Shown here: positions 1-5,714 of the stretch, one piece after another
Layout of the letters: each line of letters opens with the position of its first letter
How positions within the stretch are numbered: the first letter of the stretch is position 1
Assembly: GCA_018830415.1 (NCBI GenBank)
Contig: JAHJSJ010000220.1
Coordinates: 1 to 5,858, forward strand
Direction: 5' to 3'
From: Alphaproteobacteria bacterium
Lineage (GTDB): Bacteria; Pseudomonadota; Alphaproteobacteria; Sphingomonadales; Sphingomonadaceae
DNA: 5,858 nt
Made by a program: the position numbers and the translations under genes
Notes under the pieces: model-generated
What the model was told of the DNA's origin: nothing
The model's input: the letters and a program-made list of their open reading frames with translations, nothing else
Databases searched by the model: none

Positions 1-1
1 A

Positions 2-238
2 ATCGGCGGAGCGGGTGACGTTGCCTTTGCCTCAGACGGTGAGGTTGAAGCCAATATAGCAGGTTCCGGCGATGTGACCGTCGCGGGCAGCGCCAAATGC
101 ACCGTCAACACCTTCGGATCGGGCACGCTCACCTGCGCATCGAAAAGCACCGCGACCGCCTCTGTCCCGGCCGCAGGAGCAGTTCCGGTTGCCCCGACCG
201 CTCCAACCACCCCGATTGCGCCCAAGCCTGCCGAATAA
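2..238 (+). CDS. GIN-domain (DUF2807) protein, C-terminal fragment
   Basis: This is the last 78 codons of a gene that begins before the window, ending in TAA at 236-238. The visible part has short, repeating Gly-Ser-Gly-Asp turns (GSGDVTVAGSAKC, residues 21-33 of the fragment, then FGSGTLTC at 38-45). This is typical of the end of the GIN/DUF2807 domain, a right-handed beta-helix-like head found in exported proteins. Two cysteines (33 and 45) lie in neighbouring rungs, a spacing seen in this family. After the helix comes a low-complexity tail of about 30 residues rich in Ala, Pro, Thr and Val, ending APKPAE, probably disordered. DUF2807 proteins are usually secreted or periplasmic with a signal peptide; that part is outside the window. 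Their function is unknown; 'auto-transporter adhesin head' is only a family label. The next gene follows 39 bases later on the same strand and may be co-transcribed. Confidence 0.8.
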   Translation: MGGAGDVAFASDGEVEANIAGSGDVTVAGSAKCTVNTFGSGTLTCASKSTATASVPAAGAVPVAPTAPTTPIAPKPAE

Positions 239-277
239 TATTTGCATTACAGCGCGCGGCGGGTGAAAAGTTGCCCC

Positions 278-607
278 ATGCGTGCCGCTCACCTCGTCGT
301 CCTGACGCTCGCCGCCCTTGCCCTGCAAGGGTGCCTCGCCCGTGCAGCGGTGGATGTTGTCACCCTGCCGGTGAAGGCCGCGAGCGCGGGGGTGGATGCG
401 GCGACCACCAGCCAGTCCGAAGCCGACGAGAAACGCGGGCGCGAAATCCGCAAGCGCGAAGAACGGCTGGGCGCGCTTGAACGCGATTACGACAGACAGA
501 TGGAACGCTGCGGTGACGGCGATGATGCGGCCTGTGACAAGGCGCAGGCGATCCGCGCCGAGATGAACGCGCTGATGCGGGGTGTGCCCGTCGAACCGGA
601 GCGTTAG
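278..607 (+). CDS. Small predicted lipoprotein, function unknown (109 aa)
   Basis: The ATG at 278 is chosen because it directly begins a lipoprotein signal peptide: MRAAH, then a hydrophobic stretch (residues 6-16), then a lipobox-like LQGC with the lipidation cysteine at residue 19. An upstream TTG at 242 would put an unlikely 12-residue polar stretch before the signal. A purine-rich GTGAAAAG lies about 7-15 bases upstream as a weak ribosome site. The mature part is small and charged. Residues about 45-75 are rich in Glu, Arg and Lys and look helical, possibly coiled-coil. Two more cysteines (78 and 86) enclose an acidic GDGDDAA loop, and the chain ends in a Pro-rich tail. It is probably anchored to a membrane and facing the periplasm. 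I do not recognise a named family. Its stop codon overlaps that of the convergent threonylcarbamoyladenylate synthase gene by four bases. It may be co-transcribed with the GIN-domain gene upstream. Confidence 0.8.
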   Translation: MRAAHLVVLTLAALALQGCLARAAVDVVTLPVKAASAGVDAATTSQSEADEKRGREIRKREERLGALERDYDRQMERCGDGDDAACDKAQAIRAEMNALMRGVPVEPER

Positions 608-1536
608 TCCGTCGCCGCGCGCCGCAGCCGGTCATTGATTGCGCGGCCCACGCCCATTTCTGGCACCGGCGCGATGGCGATGCGCGGCTGGGGGGCGTTG
701 GCGGCTTCGTGAAGGCAGGCGTAGAGCCGCGCCGCTGCTTCACTGACGTCACCGCCCACTGACAGCGTGCAATCACCCTGCATCGCGCCAAATCCGATCC
801 AGAATTCGTCCGCTTCGGCGTGAGTGGCATTCAAGCGCACCGGCTTGCCCGGCGCATAGTGGCTGGCGAGTTGGCCGGGGGCTTCAATTCGCGCTCCGTT
901 CCCCTCTGAGGCAGCCTGCGCGCATATTTGCAGGGGGCCGGGGCGCAATTCTGCGATGCTGCCATCCGCGCGCACCGCGACAATTGTGGATTCCACCCCC
1001 GCCGCACACGCCCCGCCATCGAGCACCAGATCGATCCGTCCATCAAGCGATGCGAGCACATGGGCGGGCGTGGTCGGGCTGATAAACCCGCTGCGATTGG
1101 CCGATGGCGCGGCGAGCGGGAAGGCCACCACCTCAAGCAGCGCGCGCATCACCGGGTGGGCGGGAGCGCGCAGGGCGATGGTAGGCAGGCCCGCAGTCAC
1201 CGCGTGAGCCAGTCCGGCGTCCACACGGCGCGGCACCACCAGCGTCAATGGGCCGGGCCAATGTGCATCAGCCAGCGCCAGCGCGGTGGGTGAGAATTCG
1301 CCGTAGTGCTCGGCCTGCTCCATATCCCGCACATGAACGATCAGCGGGTTGAAATCGGGCCTGCCCTTGGCGGCATAGATCTTCGCCACCGCCTCGGCAT
1401 TGTCGGCCCTTGCGGCGAGGCCATAGACCGTCTCGGTCGGCACCGCGACGAGGCCGCCCGATTCGAGGATCTGCGCCGCGCGGGCGATCCCTGCGGCGTT
1501 GGCCAGCACCACTTCCGTAACGTTCTTGCCGCTCAT
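604..1536 (-). CDS. sua5: L-threonylcarbamoyladenylate synthase, two-domain Sua5/TsaC2 type
   Basis: The enzyme makes threonylcarbamoyl-AMP from threonine, bicarbonate and ATP in the cytoplasm. This is the first step of t6A formation at position 37 of ANN-decoding tRNAs; TsaD and partners then transfer the group. The 310-aa protein has the YrdC fold at residues about 14-205: VAVPTETVYGLAA (30-42), KGRPDFNPLIVHV (57-69) with the conserved Lys-Arg-Pro-Asn, WPGPLTLV (93-100), PSANRSG (144-150) and ESTIV (182-186). The interdomain linker carries the Sua5 signature PGQLASHYAPGKPV (220-233), which folds over the active site. A shorter Sua5 C-terminal domain follows and ends GVGRAINDRLRRAA (296-309). 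Length is slightly under the usual 320-350 residues. The extra domain separates it from the single-domain E. coli TsaC. The ATG at 1536 gives a complete N-terminus, with only a weak GGGG motif upstream. It is divergent from the acyl-CoA dehydrogenase gene and convergent with the lipoprotein gene. Confidence 0.95.
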   Translation of the reverse strand: MSGKNVTEVVLANAAGIARAAQILESGGLVAVPTETVYGLAARADNAEAVAKIYAAKGRPDFNPLIVHVRDMEQAEHYGEFSPTALALADAHWPGPLTLVVPRRVDAGLAHAVTAGLPTIALRAPAHPVMRALLEVVAFPLAAPSANRSGFISPTTPAHVLASLDGRIDLVLDGGACAAGVESTIVAVRADGSIAELRPGPLQICAQAASEGNGARIEAPGQLASHYAPGKPVRLNATHAEADEFWIGFGAMQGDCTLSVGGDVSEAAARLYACLHEAANAPQPRIAIAPVPEMGVGRAINDRLRRAATD

Positions 1537-1611
1537 GCCCCGGCGCTATATTCAAACCCTCGCCCTGCCAAGTGCAAGGCCCACTTCCCATGCCAAAGGA
1601 CGCACCCCGCC
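1537..1611. promoter_or_regulatory. 75-bp divergent intergenic region between sua5 and the acyl-CoA dehydrogenase
   Basis: This short gap must hold the start signals for both divergent genes unless promoters lie within the coding regions. On the minus strand, TTGCAC (1572-1577) and TGAATA (1549-1554) are separated by 17 bases and loosely resemble a sigma-70 -35/-10 pair. They would place transcription start only about six bases before the sua5 ATG. On the plus strand I see no convincing -35/-10 pair. The plus-strand ribosome site AAAGGA (1595-1600) is clear. The promoter call is an inference from weak matches. Confidence 0.3.
1595..1600 (+). promoter_or_regulatory. Ribosome binding site deciding the GTG start of the acyl-CoA dehydrogenase
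   Basis: AAAGGA lies 11 bases before the GTG at 1612, slightly long but acceptable spacing. It is the only good Shine-Dalgarno match near the N-terminus of the conserved protein. The ATG at 1590 is in another frame, and extending the reading frame upstream would run through the oppositely directed sua5 gene. The site therefore supports GTG as the start. Confidence 0.6.
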
Positions 1612-3354
1612 GTGACCCCCTATACCCCGCCAACCGCCGACCAATTGCTCGCCATTCGCGTCAATGCCGGGATCGAGGAACTGGCCCAGACCGCCCGCTT
1701 CGCCCATGCCGAGGCCGATCTGGTCGAAGCCATCGTCGAAGGCGTGGGGCAGTTCGCCGCCGGGGAATTCGCGCCCTTGAACCGCATTGGCGATCTGGAA
1801 GGCGCGCGGCTTGAAAACGGGGCGGTGCGCCTGCCTGACGGGTTCGATGCGGCCTATGATGCCTATGTCGAGCAGGGCTGGAACGCGATTGCCTCCCCCG
1901 CCGCGTTCGGCGGACAGGGCCTGCCCTTCACGCTGTCTTGCAACGTGCTCGAAAACCTCGGCGCGGCGAATATGGCGTTCAATCTGCTGCCGATGCTGTC
2001 GGTCGGCGCGATCGAGGCGCTGGCGCATCACGGCAGCGCGGATCAGCAGGCGAAATACCTGCCCGATCTGGTCAGCGGGCGCTGGTCAGGCACGATGAAC
2101 CTGACCGAGCCTGCCGCGGGCAGCGATGTCGGCGCGCTGCGCTCAACCGCCACCCCGATCAACGATGGGCCGCACGCGGGCAAATACCGGATCACGGGCC
2201 AAAAGATCTACATCACCTGGGGCGAGCATGATCTGGCGCAGAATATCATCCACCTCGTGCTCGCGCGGCTGCCGGGTGCGCCCGAAGGATCGCGCGGAAT
2301 CTCGCTGTTCGTGGTGCCCAAATATCATGTGAACGATGACGGGACGCTGGGCGCGCGCAATGATCTGCGCTGCGTCAGCCTTGAACACAAGCTCGGCATC
2401 AACGCCTCACCCACCTGCGTCATGGCTTACGGCGATAATGGCGAATGTATCGGTGAACTGGTCGGGCATGAAAACAAGGGGCTGGCGGCGATGTTCACGA
2501 TGATGAACAACGCCCGCATCAATGTCGGCAATCAGGGCGCGCAAATCGCCGAACGCGCGACCCAGCAGGCGCTGGCCTATGCGCGTGACCGGGTGCAATC
2601 GGCGCGCGCAGGATCGCCCGACAAGACCCCGGTGGCGATTATCGAGCATCCCGATGTGCGCCGCATGATCCTGCGGATGAAGGCGCTGACCGAAGGCGTT
2701 CGTGCGCTGCTCTATTACTGCGCCGGTCAGGTCGATCGCGGCAATCTGGGCGATGACGCGGCAAGGAACCGCGCCGAGATCATCGTCCCGCTGATCAAGG
2801 CGTGGGGCACGGATATCGGGGTGGAAGTGGCGGGCCTTGGCATCCAGATTCACGGCGGGATGGGCTTTGTCGAGGAAACCGGCGCGGCGCAGCACTGGCG
2901 CGATGCGCGGATTGCGCCGATTTACGAAGGCACCAACGGGATTCAGGCCGCCGATCTTGTCACCCGCAAACTGGGGCTGGACGGCGGGGAGGCGATGATC
3001 GCGCTGTTCGATAGCATCGCGCGCGACACCGCCGGGGAGGCGAGCCTTGCGGCGCTGGCACAGGATTGCGGCGCCATCGCCCGCTGGATGCGTGACGAGG
3101 CGAGCCTTGATGATCGGCTCGCAGGCAGTGTCCCGTTTGGCAACATGGCGGCAGTCGCGGTGGCCGGGTGGCAGCTGATGAAGCAGGCGCACGCGGTGGC
3201 CGCGGGCGCAGCGCCGTCGCTCGCCGCGACCAAGCCGGTAACGGTGCGGTTCTTCCTCGACCGGATCGTGCCCGAAGCCGCCGGTCTGCGCGCCGGGGCG
3301 ACCGCCGGGGCAGCGGGACTATACACCCTCCCCGCCGCCGCGCTGGTGGGCTGA
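1612..3354 (+). CDS. Acyl-CoA dehydrogenase, large DmdC-like subfamily (580 aa)
   Basis: This FAD-dependent enzyme introduces a trans-2,3 double bond into an acyl-CoA and passes electrons to electron-transfer flavoprotein. Domains in order: an N-terminal helical domain (about 35-155), the middle beta domain with the flavin/substrate motif MNLTEPAAGSD (162-172) and KIYITWGEHD (198-207), the C-terminal helical domain (about 285-450), and an extra C-terminal domain (about 460-575) seen in the ~600-aa subfamily. The catalytic base is predicted to be Glu439 in IYEGTNGIQ, and HGGMGFVEE (414-422) is the other signature. Length and extra domain match proteins often annotated as 3-methylmercaptopropionyl-CoA dehydrogenase (DmdC) in DMSP breakdown. 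This subfamily is broad and has many paralogues, so the substrate here is not established. The start is GTG at 1612, supported by AAAGGA upstream. It ends one base before the DUF815 ATPase gene, so the two are almost surely one transcription unit. Confidence 0.93.
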   Translation: MTPYTPPTADQLLAIRVNAGIEELAQTARFAHAEADLVEAIVEGVGQFAAGEFAPLNRIGDLEGARLENGAVRLPDGFDAAYDAYVEQGWNAIASPAAFGGQGLPFTLSCNVLENLGAANMAFNLLPMLSVGAIEALAHHGSADQQAKYLPDLVSGRWSGTMNLTEPAAGSDVGALRSTATPINDGPHAGKYRITGQKIYITWGEHDLAQNIIHLVLARLPGAPEGSRGISLFVVPKYHVNDDGTLGARNDLRCVSLEHKLGINASPTCVMAYGDNGECIGELVGHENKGLAAMFTMMNNARINVGNQGAQIAERATQQALAYARDRVQSARAGSPDKTPVAIIEHPDVRRMILRMKALTEGVRALLYYCAGQVDRGNLGDDAARNRAEIIVPLIKAWGTDIGVEVAGLGIQIHGGMGFVEETGAAQHWRDARIAPIYEGTNGIQAADLVTRKLGLDGGEAMIALFDSIARDTAGEASLAALAQDCGAIARWMRDEASLDDRLAGSVPFGNMAAVAVAGWQLMKQAHAVAAGAAPSLAATKPVTVRFFLDRIVPEAAGLRAGATAGAAGLYTLPAAALVG

Positions 3355-3355
3355 C

Positions 3356-4174
3356 ATGGATCGGCGCGACCCGCTGGAGCGCATCGCCACCGCGCTCGAA
3401 CGGCTCGCCCCGCCGCCCACGCCGCCGACCGATTGGCTGAGCGCGCCCGCCTATGTGTGGGAGGGGGAACGCGCGCGGGCCGTGCCGGCGCTCGATGCGC
3501 TGCCACTCGACAACCTGCACGGGATCGACGCCCAAAAAGCCGCACTGCGGGAAAATTGCGCCCGGTTAGCGGCTGGCGCAGCGGCGCATGATGCGTTGTT
3601 ATGGGGCGCGCGCGGGATGGGCAAATCGGCGCTGGTGCGCGCGGCGGTGGCAGATGTGCAGGCGCAAGCGCCGGGCGCGCTGGCGCTGGTGCAGCTTGCC
3701 CCCGGCACGCTGCCGAGCTTCCCCACGCTGATCGCGCGGATGGCAGAGCAGCCCCGCGCCTTCGTGCTATTTATCGACGATCTGGGCTTTGGCGCGGATG
3801 GGCGCGCGGCAATGCTGGCGCTCAGGAGCCTGCTCGACGGCGGGGTTGCCCCGCGCCCGGCGCATATCCGGCTGGCGGTGACAGCGAACCGCCGCGGGAT
3901 TGTGGAACGCGCAGACACCAGCGCCGCCATCCATGAACGTGATGAACGCGATGATGCGCTGGCGCTGGCAGACCGGTTCGGGCTGAGCCTCGGCTTTCAC
4001 CCGGCCGACAAGGACACCTACCTCGCCATTCTTGAAGGCTACACCGCACCGCTCGGCCTCAGTTTCGACGCTGAGGAAGCGCTCGCCTTTGCGATTCAGC
4101 GCGGCAACCGTTCAGGCCGCACCGCGCTGCAATTCGCGACCGAGTTGGCGGGGCGCGCGGGGGTGCGCCTCTAA
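3356..4174 (+). CDS. DUF815-family AAA+ type ATP-binding protein (272 aa)
   Basis: This is a P-loop ATPase of the DUF815 family, whose cellular role is not known. Walker A is GARGMGKS (84-91) and Walker B is FVLFIDD (136-142). The sensor-1 region is VTANRR (175-180), DRFGL (206-210) sits in the lid region, and RSGRTALQF (252-260) carries the likely sensor-2 arginine. The N-terminal ~55 residues are Pro- and Arg-rich and lead to LDNLHGIDAQKAAL, where the family domain starts. Length is close to the usual 270-300. Compared with the remembered family consensus TSNRRH, this copy has TANRRG, which may be lineage variation. There is no signal peptide or membrane segment, so it is cytoplasmic. The start is ATG at 3356, separated from the dehydrogenase stop by one base (TGA-C-ATG). 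GGTGGG at 3345-3350 can serve as ribosome site, implying translational coupling. Its end overlaps the convergent PQQ-type gene by four bases. Confidence 0.88.
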   Translation: MDRRDPLERIATALERLAPPPTPPTDWLSAPAYVWEGERARAVPALDALPLDNLHGIDAQKAALRENCARLAAGAAAHDALLWGARGMGKSALVRAAVADVQAQAPGALALVQLAPGTLPSFPTLIARMAEQPRAFVLFIDDLGFGADGRAAMLALRSLLDGGVAPRPAHIRLAVTANRRGIVERADTSAAIHERDERDDALALADRFGLSLGFHPADKDTYLAILEGYTAPLGLSFDAEEALAFAIQRGNRSGRTALQFATELAGRAGVRL

Positions 4175-4192
4175 TTCGCCTTCTGCCCCGCC
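4147..4192. terminator. Inverted repeat around a convergent gene junction, possible bidirectional terminator
   Basis: GGCGGGGC (4147-4154) is perfectly complementary to GCCCCGCC (4185-4192), and the overlapping stop codons at 4171-4174 lie in the 30-base loop. A smaller stem, GGCGC (4152-4156) with GCGCC (4165-4169), competes within the left half. There is no T-run on either side, so this is not a classical intrinsic terminator. In sequence this GC-rich, 8-bp complementarity can arise by chance. Confidence 0.25.
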
Positions 4193-5649
4193 TGTTCGCG
4201 CAGGTAATCCTCCTCAAACGCGGCGCGCGGGTCGGTCAATTGGCGGGGGGGCAGCTTTTCGCTTTGCAGCGCGGCAATCGCGGGCGCGGGGCTGGCACCG
4301 GGCGCACGCACCCGCCAGATGATCCCGGCGGTGTCATCCGATACCAGCAGCGCGCCGTCTCCGCCCCATTCGACCCAGGTGGGCCGCCCGCGGGTGGTGC
4401 CGTCATCCTTGAGGAAACCGGTCAACACCGGCACCGGCTTGCCCACCGGATTGCCGCGCGCGTCAAATGCGACATAAACCACGTCATAACCCGAAGGCGG
4501 CTTGCGGTTCCACGATCCGTGCCGCGCGATAAACGCCCCGCTGGCGAATTTGTCGCCCATCACGTGGCCTTCGCGGTTGAACACCAGCCCCAGCGCGGCA
4601 ACATGCGGGCCGAGCGCATATTCGGGATTGCGGGTATATTCGAGCAGGAATCGCGGCATCGGCGCTTCGACCCGGCGATCAATATTGGTTTTGTAATAGA
4701 TCCACGGCCAGCCATATTGCGCGCCGACCGGAACATTGGTGAGGTAATCGGGCACCAGATCCGATCCCAGCATGTCGCGTTCGTTCACCGTCGTCCACAA
4801 CTCGCCGGTCCACGGGCTGAAATCGAGCCCGTTGGGATTGCGCAGCCCCACCGCAAACGGGCGCTGGCGTCCGGCGGCCAGATCATATTCCCAGATCATC
4901 GCGCGGCCTTCTTCCACCGACATGCCCGCCTCGCCGATATTGCTGGCCGATCCGACCGCGACGTAAAGGCTTTTGCCATCGGGCGAGAGTTCCATGTTGC
5001 GCATCCAGTGGTTGCCGCCGCCGGGCAGGTCCATCAGCTTGCGCGGGGAAGCCGCCACCTTGTCGCTGCCCAGCGCATAGGGAAAGGCCATCAAGGCGTT
5101 GTGATTGGCGACATAAAGCGTGCCATCCTGCCAGCTCATGCCCGAAGGCGAATCGAGCCCTTCTTCAAGGATCACGGTCTTGGTTTCCGCCGTGCCATTG
5201 CCATCGGCATCGCGCAGCAACACGATCTGGTTGGCAGATTCGCCCGCAGCCCCGGCCTTGGTGAACAGAATCCCTTCGATCCAGCCGCGAATCGTGTCCA
5301 TGATCCCGCCGCCGCTCTTTTCTCTGGCAGGCGCACGGGTCAGCGTGACCAGCACATCGCCATTGGGCAGAGCATAAAGCACGCGCGGGTGATCGAGCCC
5401 TTCGGCAAAGCGCACCACCTCCAGCCCCTCGGCAGGAACGGGCAGCTCATCGGCCTGCCAGCCCACCGGCTCGGCAATCTGCACCGTCGGGAAGGACTGC
5501 GGATCGCCCTCCTGCAATACCGGATCGGTGCCGGAGACCTCCTCCACCGAAAGATCGGCCGTGTCGCCCCGGCTGAGGAACCACAGCGCGGCGGCAAGCA
5601 GCAGGACAAGAACACCAAGGGTGATTGCGATTTTGCGAATAATAGCCAT
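4171..5649 (-). CDS. PQQ-dependent sugar (L-sorbosone) dehydrogenase family protein, membrane-anchored
   Basis: This is a predicted periplasmic quinoprotein beta-propeller of the soluble glucose/sorbosone dehydrogenase family, 492 aa. The ATG at 5649 begins MAIIRK, then a hydrophobic segment (about 7-25) with no clear signal-peptidase site, so it is probably an N-terminal inner-membrane anchor. A TTG 22 codons upstream would spoil this signal. The propeller covers about 75-450. GGNHWMRN (211-218) holds His214, which I align with the catalytic base of soluble glucose dehydrogenase. GSASN is at 233-237, GLRNPNGLDF (268-277) carries the expected PQQ-contacting Arg-Asn, HGSWNR is at 377-382, and GRPTWVEWGGDG (421-432) forms a late blade. 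A DADGNG loop (147-152) looks calcium-binding. The protein has no cysteine and no CxxCH haem motif, so it lacks a fused cytochrome. Substrate and actual PQQ use are unproven, and no pqq synthesis gene lies in the window. It is convergent with the DUF815 gene and divergent from msrC. Confidence 0.9.
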   Translation of the reverse strand: MAIIRKIAITLGVLVLLLAAALWFLSRGDTADLSVEEVSGTDPVLQEGDPQSFPTVQIAEPVGWQADELPVPAEGLEVVRFAEGLDHPRVLYALPNGDVLVTLTRAPAREKSGGGIMDTIRGWIEGILFTKAGAAGESANQIVLLRDADGNGTAETKTVILEEGLDSPSGMSWQDGTLYVANHNALMAFPYALGSDKVAASPRKLMDLPGGGNHWMRNMELSPDGKSLYVAVGSASNIGEAGMSVEEGRAMIWEYDLAAGRQRPFAVGLRNPNGLDFSPWTGELWTTVNERDMLGSDLVPDYLTNVPVGAQYGWPWIYYKTNIDRRVEAPMPRFLLEYTRNPEYALGPHVAALGLVFNREGHVMGDKFASGAFIARHGSWNRKPPSGYDVVYVAFDARGNPVGKPVPVLTGFLKDDGTTRGRPTWVEWGGDGALLVSDDTAGIIWRVRAPGASPAPAIAALQSEKLPPRQLTDPRAAFEEDYLREQAGQKAN

Positions 5650-5714
5650 GTGACATCCGATAGAGCCCGGCCGCGCGGGCGGCAACTGGCAACAAGCGAA
5701 AAGGCGTGTCCGCA
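5650..5714. promoter_or_regulatory. 65-bp divergent intergenic region between the PQQ-type gene and msrC
   Basis: This gap holds the start signals for two divergent genes. On the minus strand, TTGCCG (5680-5685) and TATCGG (5657-5662) are 17 bases apart, a weak sigma-70-like pair that would start transcription right at the dehydrogenase ATG. A small inverted repeat, GCCCG (5665-5669) with CGGGC (5676-5680), falls in the spacer. GGCAAC is repeated at 5681-5686 and 5688-5693. On the plus strand, GAAAAGG (5698-5704) is a good ribosome site 10 bases before the msrC ATG. The promoter and repeat readings are low-confidence. Confidence 0.3.

Noticed and set aside
588..614. CCGTCG repeated at 588-593 and 609-614 near the first stop overlap, considered as a terminator element
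   Set aside because: It is a direct, not inverted, repeat, and I found no hairpin with a T-run around this junction.
360..830. 156-codon minus-strand frame
   Set aside because: It overlaps the lipoprotein and sua5 in shadow frames, is Arg/Pro/Ser-rich, and shows no domain.
1306..1611. N-terminal extension of the acyl-CoA dehydrogenase frame by 102 codons
   Set aside because: It runs antisense through the sua5 N-terminus and has no similarity to dehydrogenases; GTG 1612 with AAAGGA upstream gives a family-length protein.
2407..3192. 261-codon open frame on the minus strand
   Set aside because: It is antisense to the conserved C-terminal half of the acyl-CoA dehydrogenase, with no recognisable domain or ribosome site. 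It is explained by codon bias of the real gene.
2943..3545. Two overlapping ~190-200 codon minus-strand frames across the dehydrogenase/DUF815 junction
   Set aside because: Their composition is Ala/Arg/Pro-rich low complexity, and both lie opposite two conserved genes.
5681..5693. Tandem GGCAAC repeat with one-base spacer
   Set aside because: Only two 6-base copies, which is too short to call an operator without conservation.
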